Source: Corynebacterium sp. UBA2622
Lineage (GTDB): Bacteria; Actinomycetota; Actinomycetes; Mycobacteriales; Mycobacteriaceae
Assembly: GCF_002339505.1 (NCBI RefSeq)
Contig: NZ_DDJO01000017.1
Location: 39,612-47,921, forward strand
Length of the DNA: 8,310 nucleotides
Reading direction: 5' to 3'
Within the stretch, counting starts at the first letter, position 1. Each line of letters opens with the position of its first letter. Shown one piece after another: positions 1-6,650 of this stretch. Below the pieces are notes generated by a model, which worked only from the letters and a program-made list of their open reading frames with translations, searched no databases and had not been told where the DNA came from. Made by a program: the position numbers and the translations under genes.

Positions 1-324
1 CCTCAACTGCTGTTCGGCAGCGGCGCCGCCACCGCCTGCGGGTGCGTCCTGCTCGCGGCGGCCCTGCCGGCCGCGCTGTGGGCGGCCGCCCGGTTCTACC
101 CGGCGGTGGCCGCCTGGGCGAGCTACACCCCCGGGTGGTGGTCGTCGACGTTCCCCATCGGGACGGTGTCCCTGGGCTCGCACCTCATGGCCGGGGTAAC
201 CGGGTGGGGTTGGTTGGATGGGGTGTCGCGCGTCTGCCTCACCGTGCTGGTGGCCAACTGGCTCATCTGCGCGGTGCGCTTCGCCTGGTGGCTGCGCGAG
301 CCGGGGCTCACCCGCGCCGAGTGA
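1..324 (+). CDS. C-terminal part of a TDT-family (TehA/SLAC1-like) membrane transporter, 5' end outside window
   Basis: The reading frame is open from the first base and ends at TGA 322-324, giving 107 residues of a longer protein whose start lies outside the window. The visible part is strongly hydrophobic, with about three membrane segments: an Ala/Leu-rich helix near residues 11-30, a middle segment around the motif WWSSTFPIGTVSLGS (about residues 49-63), and a last helix near residues 80-100 followed by a short charged tail. A Trp-Trp pair followed by T-F-P-x-G-T is what I recall from the penultimate helix of tellurite-resistance/dicarboxylate (TDT) transporters, which move organic anions or sulfite across the cytoplasmic membrane. 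The family call rests on that motif and the topology only. The substrate cannot be read from this fragment. The next gene follows after 73 bases on the same strand with its own likely promoter. Confidence 0.65.
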   Translation, partial: PQLLFGSGAATACGCVLLAAALPAALWAAARFYPAVAAWASYTPGWWSSTFPIGTVSLGSHLMAGVTGWGWLDGVSRVCLTVLVANWLICAVRFAWWLREPGLTRAE

Positions 325-384
325 GACTGCCCTCCTGTGCGGCGGCCGGTCCTGCGGTCGCCCTGCGCGCAGCCGCCTGACCAG

Positions 385-390
385 TATTGT
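385..390 (+). promoter_or_regulatory. -10 box of a likely leaderless promoter for the pRiA4b-type gene
   Basis: TATTGT matches the actinobacterial -10 pattern TAnnnT. Exactly 7 bases separate it from the ATG at 398, so transcription should start at or next to the A of the start codon. No Shine-Dalgarno sequence is present at a usable distance and no convincing -35 box is seen. The same arrangement recurs before four other genes in the window. Confidence 0.6.
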
Positions 391-397
391 TTAGGCC

Positions 398-1726
398 ATG
401 ATCGTGTCGCTTCTCATGACAGTCGAAGAATCCCGGCCGCTGATGTCTCGACTCGTCAACGTGGAGGATTCGATGCACTTGGGGGAGCTTTCGCAGGTCA
501 TCGACGCCGCTTTCGGCTTTTCGGGCACCGAGAGCCACCTCTACATGGGCCCCGGGACCCGGGGCTCCCAGCGCGAGGTCTACACCGCCCTCCCCGGTCC
601 CGGGGAGCGTCCGGAGGGTGGCATCACCGTCGCGCAGGTGCGGGAGCTGACCTACGTCTACGACCCCAACGCCGACTGGAACATCCACCTCGAGGTACTC
701 GGCAGCTCGCGCCTCGACGGCCCCACGCCGCTGCTTATCGACGCCCTCGGCCCCGACGTCGTCGAAGCCTGCAACGGCCCGGCCATGATGAGCCGCTTCC
801 ACGCGGAGGCGCGCCGCATCACCGCCGGCCTCGACCCCGACATGGACGTCGCCCCACTGCTGCTGAGCTTCCTGCCGGTGATGAGCCCGGAGCGCCTGCT
901 GCAGCGCCTCTCCCAGGCGGACCAGGTGACCGTGAGCGAGCGGATCAGCTTCGTGGCGGAGGACCTCTTCCTCGACTCCGCCGACTCCATGGCCGAGGAC
1001 CCGCGCGGCCCCCGGTTCGCCGCGGAATTCGAGGACTTCCTCGATGCCCGCCCCGACCTGCGCGATGTCCTCTCCCTCGACCCCAACCCGGAGCGCAACC
1101 CCACGCTCATCGCCGCCATGGCCGAGTTTTTCGAGGGCGCGCTTGGCGACGCCCCGGTGGACGCCGCGGGGGAAAGCGACTCCATCGGCGATGCCCTCGC
1201 CGCCGTCATCCACAAGGTGATCACGCAACCGGGCGGGCACGTCCGGCTCACCCCCTCCGGGGCGCTGCCGTCGCGGGTGGTCGCCTCCCTCGCCGCCGAG
1301 CTGGGCCTCGGGTCCGTCCTGCCCCGGCAGCGGGAGGGTACCGTGCCGGGGCTGACAACCATCCGCCGCGTGCTCACCGCGGCCGGCCTGCTGGAGGAGG
1401 TGGATGGCTGGCTGGAGGTCACCGACTCCGGGTTCGCGCTGGCTGGGGGCTCCCGCGGGGTTGCGGGCCTGGACGAGGCACTGCGTACCGGGTTCGAGAA
1501 GGTGCTCGGGAAGGGGCGCTGGGGGGCCGTCGTGAAGTGGGTGGCGGCGGACCACGGACTCATCTCCGTCGGCCCGCAGGCGGTTCCGCGCGACATGGAT
1601 TCCGTCTGCACCCTGCTCAGGGCGACCGGGATCGTGGAGGAGGTGCCCGGGGAGGGCCTACGCCTCACCCCCGGCGGGGAGCGGTTCATCCGGCGGGCGC
1701 TATTGGCCCACGAGAACGAGGTATAG
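398..1726 (+). CDS. Plasmid pRiA4b ORF-3 family protein with duplicated winged-helix-like C-terminus
   Basis: This 442-residue soluble protein belongs to the pRiA4b ORF-3-like (PRiA4_ORF3) family, whose biochemical role is not established. The N-terminal domain (about residues 1-140) shows the family pattern in order: a first strand (IVSLLMTVE), the L-x-x-L-x-x-V-I-D-A-A-F-G-F helix (about 28-41), SHLYM (46-50), YVYDPNADWNIHLEVL (86-101) in place of the usual YDFGDxWxHxI, and a G-P-x-P-L-L segment (108-113). The C-terminal half carries two similar units. Residues about 319-349 read as a helix ending TAAGLLEEVDG then W-L-E-V-T-D-S-G, and residues about 400-430 repeat it as RATGIVEEVPG then L-R-L-T-P-G-G. 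Both look like winged helices. Start 398 is preferred because the first strand of the domain begins at residue 2 and a -10 box lies 7 bases upstream. The 3' end overlaps the convergent DUF202 gene by 27 bases. Confidence 0.8.
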   Translation: MIVSLLMTVEESRPLMSRLVNVEDSMHLGELSQVIDAAFGFSGTESHLYMGPGTRGSQREVYTALPGPGERPEGGITVAQVRELTYVYDPNADWNIHLEVLGSSRLDGPTPLLIDALGPDVVEACNGPAMMSRFHAEARRITAGLDPDMDVAPLLLSFLPVMSPERLLQRLSQADQVTVSERISFVAEDLFLDSADSMAEDPRGPRFAAEFEDFLDARPDLRDVLSLDPNPERNPTLIAAMAEFFEGALGDAPVDAAGESDSIGDALAAVIHKVITQPGGHVRLTPSGALPSRVVASLAAELGLGSVLPRQREGTVPGLTTIRRVLTAAGLLEEVDGWLEVTDSGFALAGGSRGVAGLDEALRTGFEKVLGKGRWGAVVKWVAADHGLISVGPQAVPRDMDSVCTLLRATGIVEEVPGEGLRLTPGGERFIRRALLAHENEV

Positions 1727-2044
1727 GCCGATCCCGCCGAGCGCCAGCATCATCGCCGTGGTGAGCGCGACGGCACCGGCGTTCGCCTCCGCGCGCCCAC
1801 GGTCCAGGGCGTGGGCCCGGGTGCGGTAGATGCCCCTGTTCAGGGAGATGATGCCCACGCCCAGGGCCGCCAGCAGCGCGATTGCCGTGAGCACCACCGC
1901 CGGGTAGGAGGCGGACCAGCGGAGGAGGGTCATCGATGCAACCAGCATGGCCAGCGCCGTGCGCGTCCACGCGAGCGACGTGCGCTCCGGCTGGAGGCCG
2001 GCGTCCGCCACCGGAATGGGCGGGCGGCGCGGGCTGCGGCCCAT
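1700..2044 (-). CDS. DUF202 family small membrane protein, second of a tandem pair (YidG-like)
   Basis: This 114-residue membrane protein has the DUF202 hallmark near its N-terminus: LQPERTSLAWTRTALAML at about residues 17-34, a short amphipathic run leading into the first membrane helix. Two further hydrophobic segments follow (YPAVVLTAIALLAALGVGII, about 47-66, and a C-terminal helix at about 91-112), giving three helices. The stretch between helices two and three is rich in Arg and Ala. The function of bacterial DUF202 proteins is unknown; the E. coli pair yidH/yidG shows the same tandem layout. Its ATG follows directly on the TAG stop of the upstream DUF202 gene with no bases between, so the two are very likely translationally coupled. 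The 3' end runs 27 bases into the convergent pRiA4b-type gene. Confidence 0.85.
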   Translation of the reverse strand: MGRSPRRPPIPVADAGLQPERTSLAWTRTALAMLVASMTLLRWSASYPAVVLTAIALLAALGVGIISLNRGIYRTRAHALDRGRAEANAGAVALTTAMMLALGGIGLYLVLVGQ

Positions 2045-2422
2045 CTACCGCAGCCCCAAGAAGACGACCACCGCGGCAATGAAGATGCCGATGCCGAGCA
2101 GCGGCGCGATCGCGGGGGCGGGGAGGGGGTCCGAGTGGCGCATGGCGCGCTCGATGCGCACCCAGCGGACCAGGGCGCCGAGCGAGATGGCCATGGACGT
2201 GAGGATCACGACGGCCGCGGCCGCGGTGCGCAGCTCCGGCCGGATCCCCGGCACCGCAAGGGCCTCCAGCGCGATGCCACCGGCGAGGAACGCCAGCGAC
2301 GTGCGCGTCCAGGCGAGGAAGGTGCGCTCGTTGGCCAGGGTGAAGCGGGGATCGGGCTCCTCGCCGTCGGGGAAGACCGACCGGGTGAACCAGCTACGCT
2401 CCGGGCCACTGCGTTGAGACAT
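2045..2422 (-). CDS. DUF202 family small membrane protein, first of a tandem pair (YidH-like)
   Basis: This 125-residue protein has a hydrophilic N-terminus of about 24 residues, then the DUF202 signature DPRFTLANERTFLAWTRTSL (about residues 23-42) entering helix 1, with further helices at about 65-86 and 105-123. The architecture matches YidH-type inner-membrane proteins, for which no activity is known. The ATG at 2422 is chosen because the signature then sits at its usual distance from the N-terminus and because TAAACT lies 8 bases upstream as a leaderless -10 box. An in-frame start up to 147 bases further upstream would add Arg/Pro-rich residues overlapping the VanZ gene and is unlikely. 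The downstream DUF202 gene begins immediately after the stop codon. The two proteins are divergent in sequence but share the E-R-T-x-L-A-W-T-R-T core, so they may act as a hetero-oligomer; that last point is inference. Confidence 0.87.
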   Translation of the reverse strand: MSQRSGPERSWFTRSVFPDGEEPDPRFTLANERTFLAWTRTSLAFLAGGIALEALAVPGIRPELRTAAAAVVILTSMAISLGALVRWVRIERAMRHSDPLPAPAIAPLLGIGIFIAAVVVFLGLR

Positions 2423-2430
2423 GGTTGCCC

Positions 2431-2436
2431 AGTTTA
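2431..2436 (-). promoter_or_regulatory. -10 box of a likely leaderless promoter for the DUF202 pair
   Basis: On the minus strand TAAACT lies 8 bases before the ATG at 2422, within the 29-base gap between the VanZ-family stop and the first DUF202 gene. The start point would fall at or one base from the start codon. No -35 match or Shine-Dalgarno site is seen. If active, it lets the DUF202 pair be transcribed apart from the VanZ gene. Confidence 0.5.
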
Positions 2437-2451
2437 ACGGGGGTGCACCTC

Positions 2452-2937
2452 TCACCGGAGCTGGCGCAGCCACAAACCGGTGAAACCCGCAACGATGACG
2501 AGAGAGCCGAGAGCGAGCACCCTCGCCACCTTCCGGTGTTCGCGCTCCAGGTAGCGCGCACTGGCCCACCCGCCCAGGGCGGCACCGAGGGTGTTGAACA
2601 TGAGGTCATCCACGTCCGAATACCCCGAGGCCGTGAGGTACTGCGTGACCTCCACCAGCGCGCTCAGCGCGAACCCGAGGGGGATCGCGCGCCGCCGGGC
2701 GAGGAAACCCACCGGGGCGAAGAGAGCGACGTTGCCGAAAAAGTTGAGCCAGGGGCCGTACCAGATGCGGGGCCGGTAGAACTCCTCCAGGGGTATCAGG
2801 CGCACCTGGCGCAGGGCCTGGACGGGCTCGCTCCACAGCGGCCTTCCGTCGACGTGCGCCTTGCCGATGGTGATGCAGAAGACGGCGGCGAGGACCAGTA
2901 TCCACGCCACCGACTCCGAACTTTCCCGTCCTCGCAC
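2452..2937 (-). CDS. VanZ family membrane protein
   Basis: From a GTG start at 2937 this is a 161-residue membrane protein with five predicted helices (about 10-26, 61-80, 84-102, 111-130 and 138-156). The VanZ-like pattern is clear: RLIPLEEF (46-53), then NFFGNVALFAPVGFLA (65-80), then Glu96 and Gln99 followed by D-V-D-D-L (108-112) and N-T-L-G (115-118). VanZ is named for a gene giving low-level teicoplanin resistance, but most family members have no proven role and nothing here points to glycopeptide resistance. The frame is open to 3003, but GTG 2937 is preferred: it places a short charged N-terminus before the first helix and has TAAGGT exactly 7 bases upstream. The DUF202 pair follows 29 bases downstream. 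Confidence 0.83.
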   Translation of the reverse strand: MRGRESSESVAWILVLAAVFCITIGKAHVDGRPLWSEPVQALRQVRLIPLEEFYRPRIWYGPWLNFFGNVALFAPVGFLARRRAIPLGFALSALVEVTQYLTASGYSDVDDLMFNTLGAALGGWASARYLEREHRKVARVLALGSLVIVAGFTGLWLRQLR

Positions 2938-2944
2938 CGCACCG

Positions 2945-2950
2945 ACCTTA
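2945..2950 (-). promoter_or_regulatory. -10 box of a likely leaderless promoter for the VanZ-family gene
   Basis: On the minus strand TAAGGT is followed by 7 bases and then the in-frame GTG at 2937. This spacing, shared with other starts in the window, is the main reason for choosing the GTG over upstream in-frame codons, which would put this box inside the coding region. Confidence 0.5.
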
Positions 2951-3006
2951 ACCGGGGGCCCTGTCGGGCGGGTGTGTGGGCACTGGGAGGTTGGTGACTG
3001 CACTTC

Positions 3007-3020
3007 CCGGCTCGGGCCGG
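3007..3020 (-). terminator. Weak GC hairpin after the lipid operon, possible terminator
   Basis: CCGGC and GCCGG form a five-base-pair stem around a four-base loop, 14 bases beyond the dehydrogenase stop codon. No T run follows on the minus strand, so it is not a standard intrinsic terminator. A second four-base-pair stem (GCCC/GGGC, 2958-2969) lies further on. Either could help stop transcription or protect the 3' end, but this is weak evidence. Confidence 0.2.
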
Positions 3021-3033
3021 AACTCAGGTGTAT

Positions 3034-3930
3034 TTACTGGGTTCCGTCGAGATGCCACGCCGGGTTCGGACCGACGATGTCACCGTTGGCGTCGTAAAGG
3101 TAGAAGCCAACGCCATCGCTCATTCCGGAGCGGCCCTGTTCGATCTCCGAGGCGAATTTAGCCCCCAGCGCCCGCAATTTCTCGTCCGGGTTAGCCATGA
3201 GGGTATGAGTGACAACCTTGAAACCAACGATATCGATCGCTTGAAACGGCCCGTAGGACGAGCTGGTGGAGATGCGCCACACATTGTCGATGTCCTCGGG
3301 ATTCGCGTAACCGCCGGTAAGCAGTCTGAGGCCGGAATCTATGAAGGGAATGAGCATCGAGTTGAGGAGGTAGCCCCGAAGCGGGTTTTTGATGACGACG
3401 GGAACCATCCCGAGGTCTCGGGCGATGACCTCACCCTTCTGGAGAAGCCCCCCGCTGGTGTTCTCGCTTCCCATAATCTCGACGATATTCATCTTCCAGA
3501 TCATGTTGCCGAAGTGCATTGCTGTCAGGCGGGATGGGTCGGTCATGAGGGCCGAGATCTCAGTGGGCAGAAGAGTGGAGGAGTTGGTGAAAAAGAGGGA
3601 CCCGGCCGGGGCGGCTTTTTCAACCTGCTTGAAGAGCTCCTGCTTCACCGCCAGATCCTCCACGGCGGACTCAATGACAATGTCCGCACCTTGCACGGCC
3701 GCGTCGAGGTCACCGGTTCGGTTCACGGCACCCAGCCGCACATCGAATTCCGCTACGTCAAAGCCCTCGAAGAACTTCGCGTACTCCCCTGTCACCCATC
3801 GGCAGTACTTGTCGAAGGATTCGAAGTTATTGCGGTGGTTGTACACCGTAACGTCGAAACCGTGGTTTACAGCTTGTGCTGCGATCTGCGTTGCCAGAAG
3901 GCCGGAGCCAATGATGGATAGCTTGGTCAC
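3034..3930 (-). CDS. 3-hydroxyacyl-CoA dehydrogenase with an NADP-like nucleotide site
   Basis: This 298-residue enzyme should interconvert 3-hydroxyacyl-CoA and 3-oxoacyl-CoA in the cytoplasm. An N-terminal Rossmann fold (about 1-185) is followed by a helical C-terminal domain. The catalytic residues of the family are in place with spacing close to human HAD: Ser118 (TNSST), His139 (AMHFGN), Glu151 (VEIMG) and Asn190 (GYLLNS). The sequence HFGNMIWKMNIVEIMG resembles a bacterial subgroup with HFAN-E-I-W-K rather than the classical HFFNPVPVM. The dinucleotide motif is GSGLLA (8-13), with Ala for the third Gly, and the end of strand 2 reads VTVYNHRNN without the acidic residue that normally binds NAD ribose. 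The GTG start at 3930 overlaps the stop of the acyl-CoA synthetase gene as GTGA, indicating coupling. An in-frame extension to 4023 would overlap that gene by 97 bases and is unlikely. Confidence 0.9.
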   Translation of the reverse strand: MTKLSIIGSGLLATQIAAQAVNHGFDVTVYNHRNNFESFDKYCRWVTGEYAKFFEGFDVAEFDVRLGAVNRTGDLDAAVQGADIVIESAVEDLAVKQELFKQVEKAAPAGSLFFTNSSTLLPTEISALMTDPSRLTAMHFGNMIWKMNIVEIMGSENTSGGLLQKGEVIARDLGMVPVVIKNPLRGYLLNSMLIPFIDSGLRLLTGGYANPEDIDNVWRISTSSSYGPFQAIDIVGFKVVTHTLMANPDEKLRALGAKFASEIEQGRSGMSDGVGFYLYDANGDIVGPNPAWHLDGTQ

Positions 3931-5606
3931 TGGGAAACGTCCGTCGCTTTCTCGTCGGTGGGGTCCGGAAGATGTCTTGGGACGACCTTCCCGGCGTCGT
4001 TGCGGGGCAATTCCTCCATGCACACGATGTGGTCGAGCGCCGCGAAATCGCTGACAGCGTTGACGATCTTCGCGTTGATTTCATCCCGGTCGATATCGCT
4101 GTTGGGCACGACGTATGCGGTCAATTTCGCCATCAGGTCGCTTTGCTCCCCCATGACATAGACATCGTCGACCTCGGGGAGGGTGTAAAGGAATTCCTCG
4201 ATCACGCGCGGGTAGATGTTTTCCCCGCCCCGAATCACCATGTCATCCGCGCGGCCACCGATGTAGAGGCGCCCGTTGTGGTCAATGTGCCCTTTGTCAC
4301 CGGTGGAGAGCATCCCGTCGACGACGTGCGACGAGTCCTTGTCGGAGAGGAATCCCATCGAGGTCATAGAGTTGGAGGAGAAGATGACTCCGGTGCGGCC
4401 GGGAGGCAGTGGCTCACCGTCCTCGGAGAGGATGGCCAACCGAACGCCCGGCCCCGGCTGGCCCGCGGTTGTCGGGTCCTCCGCCATGTCTTTGGCCGTG
4501 GCGATGCTGATCTGGCCGTGCTCGGTAGAGCCGTAGAAGTTGTGCACGACGGGATCTCCGCTACCGAAGTACTTGTTGAGCTCGATCACCAGCTCCGGGG
4601 GAATGGCGTTGCCCGCAGACACAATGAACCGCACAGATGAGGTGTCCAGGCTTTCGCGCTTTACCGTCTCAAGCATCTGCCGGAGGTAGACGGCTGCGGA
4701 GATGATGCCCGTCACCTGGTACTTCACCACGTCGTCGATCTCGCGGTCTGCATCGATCCACCGGTGGGTGATAAGGGTGGATCCGTTCGCGACGGCGATC
4801 TGCAGGTTCAGCCAACCCCACGCGTGGAACATGGACACCGACAGCTGCAGGACATCACCCGAGCGGAAGGGGATCTTCTCCAGAATCCCGCCCAGGACCT
4901 TGGGGGTCCGGGGAACCGGGAGCACCACTGCTTTGGGGACCCCGCGGGTTCCCGAGGACATGATGACGGTCGGTTTCTGCTTCGGGCGCCGCGGAAGGGC
5001 CACGTGCCGCAACTCACCGGATCCCCGCTTGATTAGTTCGGTGACCGTTGTCCTATCTGAGTCGGGCCCGGACCACTCCGCAGCCACCACGAGGTTATCG
5101 ACGTCAAGCTGCTCGATAACTTCTGTGAACTCCGCATCCACGAAGGTGACGTTGCTCGGGTATTCCACTGAGATGTCGCGGAGCTGTGAGAGTGAGGATG
5201 CCGGGTTGAGAATCTGGATCTGCACGCCCAGGTACGATCCCGCGATCATTGCGAGCAGCATGTGATGGCTGTTGCGGGTAATGAGGGCGATCGATTCCAC
5301 CTCCCCGCCATCACCTGCCTGCAAGGTGCGAAGGCTCCGCGCCAGGGCTCGGCCTTGATCCCTCATCTCCGTGAACGTGAGCGCACCGGAGTCGTCGATG
5401 ATTGCAGTGCGATTGGGAAAGGACCCCGCACTGGTTTCCACAAGGGAAGCCAGGGAAATCCCGAGCTTTCCCATCGTACGCACCCGATCCAGGGATTCCC
5501 TGGGACCGGACTTGCGGAGCACCCCCGCCTGAGCAAGGGGTTTGAGGGATTTGACCATCTGGTCAATTTGGGTGCCGACCGGAACATGGGTGTTGTGTTT
5601 GCGCAT
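3927..5606 (-). CDS. AMP-forming acyl-CoA synthetase (FadD-like, ANL superfamily)
   Basis: This 559-residue enzyme should activate a carboxylic acid, probably a fatty acid, through an acyl-AMP to its CoA thioester. All core ANL motifs are visible: the P-loop IMSSGTRGVPKAVV (215-228), a FHAWGW element (260-265), YGSTE (358-362), STGD (434-437), the hinge GRADDMVIRGGENIYPRVIE (451-470), and PRNDAGKV (534-541) with the adenylation lysine at 540. The P-loop has Arg221 where Thr is commonest. The roughly 45-residue N-terminal extension (LAQAGVLRKSGPRESLDRVRTMG) resembles that of mycobacterial FadD2-like proteins, which supports the ATG at 5606, although no good Shine-Dalgarno site precedes it; Met17 and Met45 are alternatives. 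It lies 40 bases after the secreted hydrolase and overlaps the dehydrogenase by 4 bases, so all three are likely one transcript. Chain length cannot be read from sequence; a benzoate- or coumarate-type ligase is less likely. Confidence 0.9.
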   Translation of the reverse strand: MRKHNTHVPVGTQIDQMVKSLKPLAQAGVLRKSGPRESLDRVRTMGKLGISLASLVETSAGSFPNRTAIIDDSGALTFTEMRDQGRALARSLRTLQAGDGGEVESIALITRNSHHMLLAMIAGSYLGVQIQILNPASSLSQLRDISVEYPSNVTFVDAEFTEVIEQLDVDNLVVAAEWSGPDSDRTTVTELIKRGSGELRHVALPRRPKQKPTVIMSSGTRGVPKAVVLPVPRTPKVLGGILEKIPFRSGDVLQLSVSMFHAWGWLNLQIAVANGSTLITHRWIDADREIDDVVKYQVTGIISAAVYLRQMLETVKRESLDTSSVRFIVSAGNAIPPELVIELNKYFGSGDPVVHNFYGSTEHGQISIATAKDMAEDPTTAGQPGPGVRLAILSEDGEPLPPGRTGVIFSSNSMTSMGFLSDKDSSHVVDGMLSTGDKGHIDHNGRLYIGGRADDMVIRGGENIYPRVIEEFLYTLPEVDDVYVMGEQSDLMAKLTAYVVPNSDIDRDEINAKIVNAVSDFAALDHIVCMEELPRNDAGKVVPRHLPDPTDEKATDVSQ

Positions 5607-5646
5607 GGTGAAACCCGCCCATTTCTAGGAGTAGGTGGAAACGTGG

Positions 5647-6627
5647 TTAGAAAGTGGCTGCAATCACGTTTGCAGCATGGTTGACACCCCAGTGCGTCAT
5701 GTGAACCGGGAGGTTGTAACCGGTGCGGTTGGTGGTATCGATAACACCCGCGATCATGCGGCTGTCGTCCGGGGCACACTCCCCGGAGCCTGCGGTGGCA
5801 TCGCGGAGGTTTGCGAAGACCACGTTTTCACCGGACCGGCGGGCCGCGAGCTCGGCGGCCCAGTCGTGGATGTTGACCTCTGCGTCACGGATCCAGAATG
5901 CGGGAATGCCCACGTCACCCGGGAGCACCTCCACGTGGACGAGGCACTGCTCGGCGGTCTCGGTCTTGGAGATCGTCGGGTAGTCGGCGACGGTGATCCT
6001 TGCATTCGGCGCGGCCGCCTTAATGCGATCAATTGCAGAGTTCATCGCGTTGTCCCAGAGCACCTTCTGCTCCGCGTAGCGGGCACCGAGGTTGTTGTAG
6101 GTGTTGGGCAAGCCATCCTGAACCACCTTTCCCAGCAGCCAGCTGTAGGAGTCGTTGAAGCCGAACTGAATGACGACATTCGAGGTGTTCGCGTCCAGGG
6201 CCCCATCGGCGAGGGCATTGTTAATTTCCCCGTGCAACGTCATGGACTGACCGTTGGGAGCGTAAGCGAGAGCACCGGGGCAGGAGTAGTCCCGCACCTC
6301 GAGCCCCTTCATCTGACCCATTTGCCGGGGAGCGTTGGTGGGCGACTGTCCACAACCGTGGCGTGTGAACTGGTTGAGCGGTGCCGCAACTGGATTGTCC
6401 AGGGGAACACCCGCCCTTTCCGCCTCAAGCCGGACCCGGCTACCGACCGCCTCGGCGGGAAGAGGGTTGGAGAGGTAGGAATCACCGAACGTCACGAGGT
6501 TTCGCCCCTCCGCTGCGTCTGCGGGGGTCGCGGTGACGATGCCACCAGTGGCAGCGATGGCGAAAGCAGCTACTGCGGAGCAAACAGACTTACGGAAGTT
6601 GTGCCCTCGGTGCCTCAGGTTCGGCAT
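5647..6627 (-). CDS. Secreted SGNH/GDSL-family esterase or lipase
   Basis: This 326-residue exported hydrolase probably cleaves acyl esters outside the cell. A signal peptide is clear: Arg/His/Lys at positions 5-13, a hydrophobic core at about 15-33, and a cleavage site after ATPADA near residue 38. The nucleophile Ser50 is in FGDSYLSN right after the mature N-terminus (block I). DYSCPGA (113-119) corresponds to block II and GFND (156-159, Asn158) to block III. The catalytic His is probably His309 in VHMTHWGV, five residues before Gly314 as in H-P-x-x-x-G; the usual Asp three residues before it is replaced by Leu306. Cysteines at 92 and 116, and two further on, could form disulfides. ATG 6627 is chosen over the in-frame upstream ATG because GAAAGGA lies 5 bases before it. 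The true substrate, whether host lipid, wax, polymer or cell-envelope ester, is unknown. Confidence 0.9.
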   Translation of the reverse strand: MPNLRHRGHNFRKSVCSAVAAFAIAATGGIVTATPADAAEGRNLVTFGDSYLSNPLPAEAVGSRVRLEAERAGVPLDNPVAAPLNQFTRHGCGQSPTNAPRQMGQMKGLEVRDYSCPGALAYAPNGQSMTLHGEINNALADGALDANTSNVVIQFGFNDSYSWLLGKVVQDGLPNTYNNLGARYAEQKVLWDNAMNSAIDRIKAAAPNARITVADYPTISKTETAEQCLVHVEVLPGDVGIPAFWIRDAEVNIHDWAAELAARRSGENVVFANLRDATAGSGECAPDDSRMIAGVIDTTNRTGYNLPVHMTHWGVNHAANVIAATF

Positions 6628-6632
6628 GGTTT

Positions 6633-6639
6633 TCCTTTC
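6633..6639 (-). promoter_or_regulatory. Shine-Dalgarno site deciding the hydrolase start
   Basis: GAAAGGA on the minus strand ends 5 bases before the ATG at 6627. It favours that codon over the ATG at 6648, which would place the site inside the gene. It is the only strong Shine-Dalgarno site found at a gene start in this window. Confidence 0.7.
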
Positions 6640-6650
6640 AAAATACAAAA

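Noticed and set aside
341..377. Possible hairpin GGCGGC/GCCGCC after the transporter gene
   Set aside because: The loop would be 26 bases and no T run follows the stem closely enough; such matches are common in this GC-rich background.
337..1764. A 475-residue plus-strand open frame slightly longer than the pRiA4b-type gene, plus a 415-residue frame on the minus strand (308-1555)
   Set aside because: Both translate to low-complexity Arg/Pro/Gly/His-rich sequence typical of the wrong frame in GC-rich DNA, while the 398-1726 frame gives a recognisable family with a sensible start.
2452..2937. Glycopeptide resistance function for the VanZ-family protein
   Set aside because: No vanA-, vanH-, vanX-, vanS- or vanR-like gene is nearby, and most VanZ-family proteins have no proven role in resistance.
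3028..3921. A long plus-strand frame opposite the dehydrogenase gene
   Set aside because: It mirrors the dehydrogenase codons and shows no family motif; the minus-strand protein has all catalytic residues at family spacing.
3931..4023. N-terminal extension of the dehydrogenase
   Set aside because: It would overlap the acyl-CoA synthetase coding region by 97 bases and add basic low-complexity residues before a Rossmann strand that normally begins at the N-terminus.
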